A DNA stretch of 64,000 nt, taken from positions 23,126,001-23,190,000 of the forward strand of contig OY756970.1 of the NCBI GenBank assembly GCA_963580455.1. The letters run 5' to 3'. This DNA is from Euonymus europaeus. Its lineage: Eukaryota > Streptophyta > Magnoliopsida > Celastrales > Celastraceae. A program made the translations under genes and the position numbers. The notes beneath the pieces were generated by a model. It made no database searches. It saw nothing but the letters and a program-made list of their open reading frames with translations, and was not told the DNA's origin. Positions within the stretch are counted from its first letter, which is position 1; every line of letters starts with the position of its first letter. Positions 37,044 through 48,524 of this stretch are shown here, piece by piece.

Positions 37044-37466
37044 GCTCAATGTCGTTCATCATTACTAACCGACACGAGTAGCTAGGCTTGAATAACAAAT
37101 TATAAGCCGATTTTTTTATTATGGGTTAAGCCTAGTCGTAAGTTGAGCCTCTTTAATATAAAAAAGAACATACTTATTTTGCAGTACACACACTATGTTA
37201 AGATCTATCTTGACAGATTGTGTGTGATAGTTTTTTTTTGTATCACCAAATATACAACAAAATCGTGATAGATTTTCTCTATCGTAAACATTTATGACGA
37301 TGTCGTGACAAAGTTATTTATGGCGGAACAATAACATTTTTTTATCATAAACATTTATGACGGAATAATGATAGAATTTTTCTATCATAAACAATTATGA
37401 TTGTTACTACTAATCAAGTATTAATATATTACATATTTAATTTTTATTTCTTACTACTTATCAAAT
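37044..37466. other. AT-rich spacer with small palindromes
   Basis: GTGATAGAATTTTTCTATCA-like short palindromes recur (37270-37390), suggesting an old unrecognised transposon. No gene seen. Confidence 0.35.
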
Positions 37467-37480
37467 AATAATATATTACA

Positions 37481-37594
37481 AAAAGTGAGTTTATGGTTGA
37501 GCGACAATGACTATGCACGTAAGGATCGACTATTCCAATAGGGAGTGAGTTCGAATCCCCCCATCCTCAATTCCTCTAAATAATAAAAAAATAA
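37481..37594 (+). mobile_element. tRNA-derived SINE, 114 bp
   Basis: A 14-bp duplication AATAATATATTACA flanks it perfectly (37467-37480 and 37595-37608). A pol III A-box-like TGGTTGAGCGAC (37494-37505) and B-box-like GAGTTCGAATCC (about 37547-37558) are present, followed by an A-rich tail. The perfect long duplication suggests a young insertion. Confidence 0.85.
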
Positions 37595-37608
37595 AATAAT
37601 ATATTACA

Positions 37609-38808
37609 TATTTATTTATTTTGACCATTTGATTTACATGTCTAAAACTAAAAACCTAAATGGGAACCCTAGAATCAGTCCCAATCGCAAGAGTTTTGAA
37701 AATACGTTCTTAATCTACGCTATTGAATGATAGTTTTTATCTGTTAAGATAGGTTTTGTTTGGCATAGTGACATTTTACCGGCCACACTCCAATAAAATT
37801 TTAATAGGATAGGTCTCTTCACAACCCCATCCACCAAAATAAAACCCTCTCTCTCTCTTCCAAACTTCCAAACCTAGCCGATTCCTACTCACTTGCCACT
37901 AAAACACTGCTTGAGTTTGAGACCTTTCACTCTCAAATAGCCCTACCCGTTTCACACCTTTTGCTCTGAAACTTTGCTTGCTCACGCTATCAGAAGATCG
38001 AAGATGGATTCAAAAGAGACAGATGGCCAGGGACTCGCTAGACTTGGTGTTTCACATTTCGAATAAGCAGGCTTCGTGAGTATGAGCTTTCGTATCAAAA
38101 TTGTATTGTTGGAGAAATACTTGATAGTTGTTGTCATATTCCCAAAATTTTGATTTTTTTTCCTTTCATTAGACATAGTTGATTTTCAGTCTGAATCAAT
38201 TTGGATAGTGTGAGCTGCAACTTTTGATGCACCCTTCTCGACGTTGACTCCTGATTCTAACCTAGTTTTTAAAAATGTTCAGCAACGAATGAGCCGACAA
38301 CATGCAACCTCAAAAGAAAAAAGTAGGTTCCCAACCAATCCATCCATAACCAACTTTGATGGGTTTGGATATATGCCCTGTTTTCTAGTTTTTTGGTACA
38401 TGGATGTTGTTGTACTAATTGGTATAAAACAGGTAATTGGATTGTATTAATTATGAAATGTTTTTCAACGAGATTTTATAGAATTGGGGTGTGACAGATA
38501 AAATGTGGACTGCAAACAGCCCTATGCCACTGCCCTTAATTTTTTTTGGGCTGAATTCCTAACCCGGCCCATTATTGGACGAAGATCCGACGCCGTTTGA
38601 AAAGTTACATAAACCCTAAAACGCCTTTCTTGCGCGTGAACAATTCCAAATTCAAATCCCAGTATTTTCCGCAAACTCGAAAAGGTCCTTAAGTTACTCA
38701 ATTCGCGCCTTCCTCTTCAGTCCTTCTCAAACCAGAGTCCCTCGATGTTTCGTGGCTGGCCTCAACCCCGGCTTCTCTGCTAGAAATTTCATTGATAATT
38801 CCGGACTC
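37609..38808. other. Intergenic, no gene seen
   Basis: No coding sequence was recognised. CT-rich and AAACCCTAAAACGCC-type sequence near 38610-38625 suggests promoter DNA for the leader-like region that follows. Confidence 0.35.
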
Positions 38809-39312
38809 GTTTGGTTTCCGAGAAATAGTGAGAAAATATGGTGAAATCACAATCTCGTCGAGTGCTAGTTTCGAAGTTGTAATTTAGGGTTCGTAATAAT
38901 CTCTTTTGTATCCCTATTTCTCAGGAAACAAACGGTGCATTGCTAAGTAGTAAACTAGTAATGGCCGCGTTTTCCTCCTCTTCGTCAGTGCTTTGGTCTC
39001 TCGTTTGTCTCGATTAGTACTGCAGCAAACCTGGTAATTTCGCAGAGAGTTTCCCTATCGTGAAATTATCAAAGCCGAAAAATTCTGGATTCTTGAACCG
39101 TTTGGTTTCCTAGAAATCGTGAGAAAATATGGTGAAATCAAAATTTGTATCCCTATCTCTCAAGGAACCAGGCTGTGAATTGCTAAGGAGTAATATCCCC
39201 GTTTCCATCCGCTTCGTCAGTGCTTTGCTTTCTCTTTTGTCTCGATTGGTACTGCAGCTTCCCTGGTAAGTTTGCTGAGAGTTTCCCTATCGTGAAATGA
39301 TCAGAGCCGAAT
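38809..39312 (+). repeat. Tandem duplication of a 5'-leader-like sequence
   Basis: Copy 1 (about 38809-39085) and copy 2 (about 39100-39312) share AGAAATxGTGAGAAAATATG, TCGTCAGTGCTTTG and GAGAGTTTCCCTATCGTGAA. Each has TGTCTCGATTxGTACTGCAG followed by a possible donor, CTGGTAATTTC in copy 1 and the stronger CTGGTAAGTTT in copy 2. A telo-box-like AAACCCTAAAACG lies about 200 bp upstream. It looks like a duplicated first exon of a plus-strand transcript, yet no matching protein-coding exon follows before 41 kb. Confidence 0.6.
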
Positions 39313-41014
39313 TTTTTTTTTCCTTCCCCTCATGCACTGTTTCCGTTGAATGCAGATTCAGCCTCATTAAAAAAAGGTGGTTCCTAGGGTTTTGAAATTG
39401 CATCGCTAGGAAAGGTAATTTGTGTCTTTATTCCTTTCATATTAGTTCCACCTGTTCTATTTCTTTTACCATGACAGTCAATTCGATTAAGTTCAAGTGA
39501 CTTGTTAGGCATGTAGACAAGGGATTTTGGGAAATTTAGCTATCTGTTGAGCAGTAGTGCACTTTCGCCTCTGATGTTATGATGTACTAGTGTATGTTAG
39601 GATGTTACATTCAATGACCTATTTGCTTATATGTCAACTTGACTTTTGAAAAGTAAACTGAACTACCTGTAGCCTTTTCCGAGGAAAACCAGTTAGGGGA
39701 CCTAAAAAGTATATTGAAAGAGGTACTCTCATAGAACTCCTATACGATCATCACTGGAAAATTAAGAATTTGATTATGAGTATAGAATTATAGATAGCTT
39801 CATGTCAGGGACCAAATACTGTAGCCACTCTGTTTTTGAATGGGTCGATGAATGTTCTTATACTTCAATTAGATAAATTTAATTTTACTTGGGTATCTAA
39901 TCACTGAGCTAGTGCTAGTAGTAGTAGTACGGAAGGATTGAAAGAAACTGCTATTGGGACTGTATCCAACGAGCTGAAGCTGAAGTGTCACACAGAGCAG
40001 CCTGTTTAGTTGATGACACAATCCTTCCTAACTCGTTTTCCATTTTTCTTTGTTCTTTGGCATCTCTCTGCCCTTGCCAGTTTAATATTTCCCGCGAATC
40101 ACTCTTTTTTTCCTTATCCTCAACTAAAAGCGCTCTTGAAAATAAAAATCTTATAAATGTTGTATGGAAGATCCAACTATATTCTCGAATCGTGCATGAT
40201 TTCTTATCTGCCTATGAAGGCTTATATTGTGAGAATGATTTATGGAAATTCAATTCTTCTGCAAGAGGGATGGAAGCAAAATAGTACCTGAGATGAATAT
40301 TTGTCTTCTTGACAGTCATTTGCAGACGTCATAAGAACAGAGGAATTTTCTTCTCCTGTGAATATTCTTAAGTTCATTATTTGATGTCTTTTATAGGATG
40401 ATATGCAGTTTTACTATAATTGTGAAGTTGTACAAGTAGGCTGTAGATGTCAATTGAGGCATTAATGTTTTTGTGATCGATGTCTAGCAGTGACATCCTG
40501 CAATTTTGAAGTTGCTAACTGAAGGGTCAATGGAAGCTCTTTTTGAAAGAGAAGGGTAAAAAGAAGACAAGGTCAAAAGACTCAAAACAATTTGATAGAC
40601 ATATTATGTGTTCTGTCACTTGGCTATGCGTTTACTTTTGTATCTTTTGTGTGTGTGTGTGTGTGTGTGTGTTTGGGTATCTTCATGTAGGAATTATTTA
40701 GACAGATTGCTCAGGTAACTATAGAATCAATTACAAGGCAAGCTTAAGACTAGTTTAATAATGAAAACTTTGAGGCATATTATTATACATTACATCCATG
40801 AAGATGCCAATCTCCATGTAGGAGGTCTGATGAAGTTTCCTCCTCACTTAGAAGTAAGCGCACACAAAATACTGGAAGGTAAATATCCACAGGATGATTA
40901 CAGTGATTCGGGGACATAAAAAACTGCATCAGGAAGCGTAGAGAAACCTTTACTCTACAGGTTAGAGCTTAACTTATCATATATATGGACAAATCTAAAT
41001 AAATAAATCTCTGA
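39313..41014. other. Possible non-coding transcript region; (GT)n at 40649-40672
   Basis: No protein family was recognised. The longest open frame (about 99 codons near 39985) lacks domain features. A (GT)12 microsatellite lies at 40649-40672. The part nearest 41015 is the 3' flank of the MYB gene. Confidence 0.35.
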
Positions 41015-41981
41015 TTACCCGGTTAAAACCACTCTTCCGTCTTCATAACAGGGAAAAAATTCATCTCCAGGGAGAAGCATTTTACTCTCTTCTCCGTCTA
41101 GCCTCCATAGCGTGTCTGAACTATACTCCCATGAGGTCGAAGCCACTGAAGGATACGAAAAACTGCAATTTTCTTCACCACGGAATCCCTTAATTGGTGT
41201 TATATTGCTTTCCACTGATAGATCTATATCTTTCCATATGTCATCCATAGAGTCGCCCTTTTCACCTTCTTTGACTACCTCCCTTTTCTTTCCTTCCAAA
41301 TCTAGCTTGTCAGGTCCTCCAGTGTCGTAAAAGCGTACTCCCCCAGAATCTTGGACAGGGGATGAACTCACTGCCGTAACGTTTGAGGATGACAAACAAT
41401 AATTGGAAGATGACAATGACAGGGAAATTGCTCTTTTCTTCTCCTGAGCCTTTTTCCTCACGTGAGTCCTCCAGTAGTTCTTGATCTCATTATCTGTTCG
41501 CCCTGGTAACTTCCGAGCAATTCTAGACCATCTTGAAAACAGGCGTGCATCATGGAAAAGTCAGGAAAAACAGCAAGTGAAAGAATCAGCAGGTCCTATC
41601 TAAAGTAATTAAGAGAAACAAAAGATGAGATGGAACCTGTTTCCCCATCTAGAGTGAAGTTCCAACACAAGCTTTTCTTCTTGTGGTGTCAGCTTCCCTC
41701 TTTTGAGACCTGGATGTAGGTAATTAACCCAGCGCAACCTGCAACTCTTTCCTGTTCTGTTCAAACCTACAACAAAACCATTGGTTAAAGGATGCTCCTT
41801 CTGAAGCCACCCTTCTCGGAATAAAACGTACCAATTTTTTGTCTCCCGCCACCTTCAAACCTGTAACTTTTGCTATAAAATCCCATCGACGATCTCCAAA
41901 TAGGTTAACAAAGTTGATCAATAGAATGTCCTCTTGTTCTGTCCAAGGACCCTTTCGAACTTCCTCATGCCCTGTCTTCAT
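41015..41981 (-). CDS. MYB59: R2R3-MYB transcription factor, MYB59/MYB48 type
   Basis: Three exons (41861-41981, 41637-41766, 41015-41531) give a 255-residue nuclear protein. The 130-bp second exon is the classic R2R3-MYB middle exon. R2 begins [20 protein letters not shown] with the signature [16 protein letters not shown]3 carries [20 protein letters not shown] and [20 protein letters not shown], followed by AQEKK. The C-terminal motifs [10 protein letters not shown] and ESKM match MYB59/MYB48, which act in root growth, cell cycle and ion-transport control in Arabidopsis. The donor of intron 1 and its acceptor share the same GGTTTGAA sequence, and a second GT lies 9 nt downstream of the donor. 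This suits the alternative splicing of intron 1 known for the subgroup. Position beside a SOSEKI gene matches the Arabidopsis arrangement. Confidence 0.93.
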
Positions 41982-42074
41982 TATTTTCCCTTTATCTCTG
42001 TTCTAGAACTTTTTCCTCATAAGACTATTTACTTTACCTCTTTGCTTGTACATGGATACTTTGGTGTACACGAC

Positions 42075-42087
42075 TAATATATATAAG
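42075..42087 (-). promoter_or_regulatory. Possible TATA box of MYB59-like gene
   Basis: The minus strand reads TTATATATATTAG about 100 bp upstream of the ATG. This is a weak prediction from position and composition only. Confidence 0.3.
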
Positions 42088-45000
42088 CCATTTTTTAACT
42101 GTGCAAAATATTTTGTTAGTATTATAAAGGAAAATGCTTCTTCACAGTAAGACTGTGGTGCGCGCATGCTTACTTGCTGATAGGATCCTAATGCATATGA
42201 TGTCAGCCACTACAATTCAATAATCAAAGTAAGATATTGATCTGTTGATGTAACTCTCATAACCAGTCCTCCCTATAATCTTCAATACTAAATTATAGCG
42301 CTGTTATAAGCACTGGATTGCTGACAAAGATGTTAAGTTGACTCGTTTGATTATATGATCAATCACTGGTGTTAGGCTAGATGAGCTAAACTTGGGTCAA
42401 GAATTATTGTGTTACTAATTAAGTACATATTCGTTCTTATAATAGAGTTCAATAATACTCATCTGCTAAGATTTTCTATAGTCGGTATTATCTAATTCCT
42501 GTCACATAACGTGGCAAAAAGTATAAGCATAAAGAATTCTCTATATTAAAAGGACGAGCACGGGACTTGATTGGTTAGAGGAGAATGAATTGATGGGAAG
42601 TCCCTAGAGTTTATTCCTGTCCATACAATTTAAGAAAATGATGGTAGTGTCTCTTGACTTTTCTAAAAGCCACTATTTTAGAAGCCAGGTAAATGAATGA
42701 AAAAGAAGAAGAGGACAAAACTTGGAAATCAGGGAATAGGAAGGGAACTATTCAAGAGGGGCCTGGACTGTCTTAAAAAAGTGTAAATGGAACAAGATAT
42801 TATGAAATTGGTGAGTTGTTCTAAACAACGTGCATGGTGATGCTGTTGGTGTTGTTTCATTCATGCTCTAGAGAAATTTGCCGTCATAAATAGATTATTA
42901 AATTTTTGGAGATTAAACAGAAGATTTTATGGAATTTGAGAGTAAATAGGAGATTGTTGTTATTGGAATTTGGTGTGGTTTTAAGATTAAATAAATTAGC
43001 ATGACTGATGTCATTGGAGATTATTATTGTCATGGGTCTCACTTGACAAGTAGTGTTAAGACAAGTATTATTACTGCCTTATTTATACATCGATGTCATA
43101 AGCTTCAAGAAGCTTGAAACTAATGTAGCTGTATGAAGATGTTAACATAGATTGTTGTCAAGAATTGATTGCTGTTGCCTGTTGAGCTTTTACTCAGAGT
43201 CATTGACATAGAGACTTATGAAATAAGTTTTGTGAGGTCTTAGCTTCTGCACAGATCTTTAAATGCAGGACGCTTTTGCATAGCTGATTCCATGTACTGA
43301 ACCGAAAGTCCTCAAGGGTCATTTATCTAGTAAAGCATTAAGTATTAAGCTGTTTATTGTTTGGATCACCTTAGGAACCAAGGAAGGATGAGTATTGTAA
43401 GATCTCTAAAAGCATTCAGGTCTCATGCAACGTTGAAAGAGTTTGCTCGTTAAATCTGGATGAGTAAAAACTTAATCTATTATTGCTTTTGTTTGACGTT
43501 ATTTCAAAATGTACTCCAATCAATTTCATCTTTAATTAGAATGAACATGGCGTTACAAGGTCTTTCAAACTTTGTTGAAAATGTGGGTTATACATTGCTT
43601 TACAATGCATTTGCAGAGTCTGTTTATAGCTTTTGGTAGAATTAACGTATTGAAATTGCTTCTGTTACTCTCTAATATGCAGTGCGATATTACTGGATGC
43701 ATAGGTCTTAGTGATTACATCATTTTGATTATTGGTTCATGCTTTCGGAATTCTAAAGTTGGATTGAAACTGGTAAGATTCCTAAAGATCTAGATACAAT
43801 TTCTGTAGTTGCTAAGATCACTCGTTATATAGGGAGAGGATCACCAATCAACACAATTTTGTCTCTTCCTAGGCTTTCTATTTCAATATGATGTGACGAC
43901 TTAATATTTGGAAATGGTTGAAGGTGGCTTATATATGTATGGCACTATAAGTAGCGGGATAAGGGAATATTCAAGGTGGAATATCCGATCATATATGGGG
44001 TGTTGATGTTAGCACCGTATCCTTCACGGTACCAGTTCCACTAAGCAAAGAATTTAAAAGAAAATGAAAGGGTTGGTGTCTCCTCGGCCCTCGCTCTAAG
44101 AGCTCTTGTACTAGTGGCGTTGGGATAAAATCAAAAAAGGAAACCCCAAAAAGGAAAACAGCGTGATGTGGACACCACCTATCTGTGGCTTCTCCACTTA
44201 ATATTATCCCCAATCTCTACTTCTCTAGTACACAAATCACAAATGTACACACCCACGGACACTTTTGGTACGAGTGATTAATTTTTGATGGGATAGAATC
44301 TAGTCTAGAGTATGTCCGGAAAAATTTGTTTCCTGCGTTACATTCTTTCTTAGGATAGATTATTCGCATGAAAATACCAGTAGACTATCTCCCCATAATC
44401 TTTACATGATGTTTTTTGCAATTAACCTTCTTACTTACAAATATATAAATGATCTTTATTTACAAATATATAAATGGATGTTATTAAAGACTAGTTTTTT
44501 TTTTTAGAATTCGTGTGTTTTTTGATAGAAAAATGATATGTAGTTCGTATTTTTGGGAATTCATAGTAGTCCATTTGTAGTTATTCTAATAATTATTCTA
44601 CTTTAATTAATTATTCTATTTTCTTAATCAATATGTTGAACATTTATTGAGTTTTATGATTTTATTCAAATGAGTTATTAGCTTTTTAGGATTTAGTGAA
44701 TTCGTTTCTCTTAAAGTTCCGTTTGGGTTTAGCGAATTCATTTTTTTTAGGGTTTAACATTTATTGTTTATGTTGTAATATAAAAATTCAATATCCGAGT
44801 TCGTTAGGGTATAGCGAATCCGCTTCCCTAAGATTTTGAACACTTATTATTTAGATATAAATTACATGAATTCCTAAAATATTAACTATCTACCCTTCAT
44901 TCTATTTAGAAGAAATTGTTAATTATTTATTATTTATCTTTGGCTGTATAAAGAAAGAAATTTCATGAAATGGTGGATTCAACAGTTAGCCCACTTGTCT

Positions 45001-46854
45001 AAGGCTATCCTTGGGCAAATACAATAAACTCCATGATAATATATAATAGTTGATATGATAAGGTAAGGTGACATTAGATCAGAGTTTATTTTTCTTGTTG
45101 TGTTCTATGGCATTAAAAATGGAAGGGACTGGCAATAGCATATATTGGTTTTGACGTTGCATTTTGCACTAAGCTATTTGTGGTGGATGGAGTCCTTCTT
45201 TGGGTATTGTGGAATTAAAGAAATGTCCCATCCTCTGGGATGTAGAAGAAGTGTCTTTTTCATTATGTTTGAGATCAGGTTTACGTGTTATTTGATTTAA
45301 CTTTAGTTACTATTTATAGGACCCAAATGATGGCGACTATGCATGATAGTGCTTCCAATACTAAAAATATTTTGGCGTACTTTTTTTTCCCTGGCACAAA
45401 CGACTCTGAGCTCCTTTTATATTAGCTATACCTATTTATTGTTCATGAAGAATCAACAGCCGGACTCCTTTGTTACCTTTTTTTTTTCTTGGACGGAGAC
45501 AATGGTGGTAAATCTTTAGAATCAAAGCCGAGTGGTAATGGATCGAAAGTGAGTGAACTTGTTGCTCTCATTGCTAGGACCTCTTAAAGTTCTGTCGTCA
45601 GATTATGAAAGTGGGATTAATTATCTAAAATCTGGAACATATTAGTTAACATTGTTGACAAGATATGATTAGGGATATTACTATGTTTAGCGATTGATAA
45701 GATTCCAAATTAGGTGATTGTCAGCTTTATGTGAAGGTATTGTTTGTCAGCCAATTTTGTATAGTTTACAACCTAATCTCTAGCTGTCACTCGGTAAACA
45801 TATCATAGGTTTTTCTAACTGACTCGGATTCAGGAGTGCTGGTCGACCATTTGATGACCATTGAATCTGATCCTGTCATCCAATGGTCCTTGTTTTTGCA
45901 AATGTTTATGGGTTTCACTTTTCTAAATTTGAAGGGAAGGTGTCAAAATTTCTAATTTAGGACTTGCTTGAATAGAGGATGTAGATGTCTAAATCCACAA
46001 TCACTAAGTTTGAGAACTTGAGTTTTGATGGGCATTGATAATCTTTAAAAAACATGGTTTAGTTTTGATCTTGTACAAATTTCTAACAACATTTGTTAGA
46101 AGCCCAAAGATTAGATTTGGGGATTATTGGTCGTTTAGACTCTGACAATCAAGCAGTTTAGGGATATATGGTTAGTGTTTAGGAAAACTAAAGGTTTGAG
46201 AAGTGCTTGAGAGAATCTTGGGATAGTTTGGTTTTAAAATCAAATGTGCATCTCCCTCTGAAGATGGAGGATGCTATTTATAATGTGTGGTTGATTTGGA
46301 AAGGTCGCCTTTGCTAAAACTATGGTAAGTTATTGTCTTTGTTATTGAATCGATAAGTTTGACATTATGACATGAGAGAATTTGCATGAAGTGACATTTG
46401 CTTTACATGAAGCAAGTCGAAAATAAGGTTGGCAACAATAAGTAGTGTAGAAACCTAGATGATTAGGATAAAACAGAGGTACCTTTTGACATTGATAAAC
46501 TCCCAATATGGCGGTTGGAGGCGAGCTCTGAACTCTCTGTGAGATGAAGAGTTTTTACTTGCATAAGTTCCAGTCATCTTGATGGGGAGTTCTGCATATC
46601 TTTAGGTTTAGGACTTCGCCACACTTGGGCCTTGCATGTTGGCCCCAATTTGGACCATACTTTGACTTGGTCAAATGTTGACTGTGTTTTGGTTTTATTT
46701 GAATAGTAGGCTAAGCTCGACTTTGGTCACGACAAAGAGTTAATGGAAGTTTGGTTGGGTACTATTGTGAGGGTTGGAACTTGGAAGCCAATTTTTGCTT
46801 GGTAACACGGGAGAGTGTTCAATGGGATTCTCAAACATAGCGCGATAAAATGAT
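42088..46854. other. Long intergenic stretch, no gene seen
   Basis: No coding sequence with family motifs was found over about 4.8 kb on either strand. Open frames near 43.6 kb and 44.0 kb are short and unlike known proteins. Old transposon remnants are likely but could not be named. Confidence 0.4.
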
Positions 46855-46921
46855 TGGTGTAGGAAAAACGAAAAATACTGGGCATTGGATCCTAGCGCGT
46901 AGAGTTGTTTCACAGTTTTAC

Positions 46922-47004
46922 AAAAATAAAATGCTTTTGTATGCCAGGGCTGTACGTAGTGGATGGTGTATTTTAATCCTGGCATACAAAAGCGTTTTAT
47001 TTTT
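46922..47004. repeat. Near-perfect 27-bp foldback
   Basis: Arm 46922-46948 and arm 46978-47004 are complementary over 27 nt with a single mismatch, separated by a 29-nt loop. Outer arms at about 46855-46876 and 47001-47021 also match (GGAAAAACGAAAAA versus GGAATAACGAAAAA in reverse complement), with about 50 extra bases on the left side. It could be a small foldback transposon or a young small-RNA hairpin. Confidence 0.75.
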
Positions 47005-47021
47005 TCGTTATTCCTCACCTG

Positions 47022-48378
47022 TGCCTGATATGGGCCACGGCTTGGCGGATGATGTCTCTCAATGAATTGGGCCCAATATTTTCAACCATTAATGAGAGAT
47101 CGGACCTTGGACCTAGGAAAAATTTTGGACCATCAATAGTAGAGCCCTGGACTACAAGACTTGAGGTACAGTGCCCAAATAGGTATGAATGTCTTATTGG
47201 GCCTATTGGCTTTCGGAGTCTACAAACTCAGAGCTTTCACAAGATCTGATATGCATAAATGTTTTGGTGGTCTATTGGACGGTTGGACCAAATATTCTCA
47301 TTTAGAGTCCTGATTTCTCTTAAGAGAATAACACCCAATGGCTTCGTGTCTACTTGTAAGCAACAGTCTATTTAGGTTACTCAACTGAGACTATTTTTGA
47401 AATTAAATTGTTCAGTGATAGCATTTGATGGGGCAAACTGCATTGTAGTCTTGTGGGGTCAATGCACGTGGAATTTCATGTTTGCATGGCGTGGCAAGTG
47501 TGAACTTTTAGACTATTTCGCCGATTTTTTAGACTGCCGACCATGTTATTTTGATTTTATATGCCAAATGCATAATTCAAACTATATATATTATTTAGCA
47601 GCATAAAATCGTATTGTTTGCTGGTGGTCTACAAATCTCCTCCATTCAAGTTTCATATCTTAAGAAGAAAAAGAAACCTAACACCGTCATTTTCAAGGAA
47701 ATCTTTTGCTGCTTCCAGAGGATCCTACGACCAGATCCTTGGACCAAATCACCTGGAGTAAAAGATTTGGCGACATCAATTTGTACCGTACGAAGCGTCA
47801 TTTATTCATCTGTCCGTCCAAGTGGCTCGATCTACTGATATCCATCCATTGTCCGGTCTGTCATGGGAATTAAGGTCGTCTCGTGATATGCGCCTTGAGT
47901 TGAACAGACGTGGTCAAAGTTAGGTGTTGACCTCATAAACACCAACCAAAGGTCAACCCATCTTAACTTTCGAGTCACTTTAGTTGAATTTGGGAGAGAA
48001 GATTGATAAAATAATCATCAAATGTATCACTTCATAAATTCTATCGAGAATTCGGGCTGAATTTGGCATTGTTTGTCTTAATTCTTTTGTATTTCTTTTT
48101 TTAATTGACAGGAAAATGATGGAGTTGAAGGTTGAAACTCAAATTTGAAAGTTACTCTCTGGCAGGTAAAACCTTCTAGAGCATTAAAACAAACGACGTC
48201 GTTTAAAAGACTCTGTGGGATCTGTGATCTGAATCTAAGCTCAATCCATAAAATAGCCATTATTTATAGTCACAGCCTCACAGGCAGTCTGAAGTGTCCC
48301 TCTTTTGTTGCGTAGCTGTTGTCTGCCGCATCCCCAATTTGAAATTTCTATTCACACCATTCCTCCCACCCTTCCTCC
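47022..48378. other. Intergenic / SOSEKI upstream region
   Basis: No gene seen. It should contain distal promoter elements of the SOSEKI gene. Confidence 0.35.
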
Positions 48379-48384
48379 TATAAA
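48379..48384 (+). promoter_or_regulatory. Probable TATA box of SOSEKI gene
   Basis: CTCCTATAAATCC sits about 145 bp upstream of the ATG and is followed by a CT-rich leader. The call rests on position and consensus only. Confidence 0.45.
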
Positions 48385-48524
48385 TCCAAAATCCCGTTAC
48401 CTCTATTTCCCTCACTTTATAGCCAGTCAAAGACGACAACCACTTCTTCATCTCTGACTTTCACTCTCATTCTGGTTGTTTTTGTATGCAAATAGAGACA
48501 CACAGAACGTGAAGGAGAAAGGTC

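Noticed and set aside
39985..40284. 99-codon plus-strand frame
   Set aside because: Composition is unremarkable, there are no family motifs, and no splice links to neighbouring open frames were found.
43989..44213. 74-codon minus-strand frame near 44.1 kb
   Set aside because: No domain or homologue recognised and no splice context; likely chance.
46922..47004. miR160 or miR394 precursor
   Set aside because: The arms share a few bases with these families (TATGCCAGG, TTGGCAT) but do not match the mature sequences.
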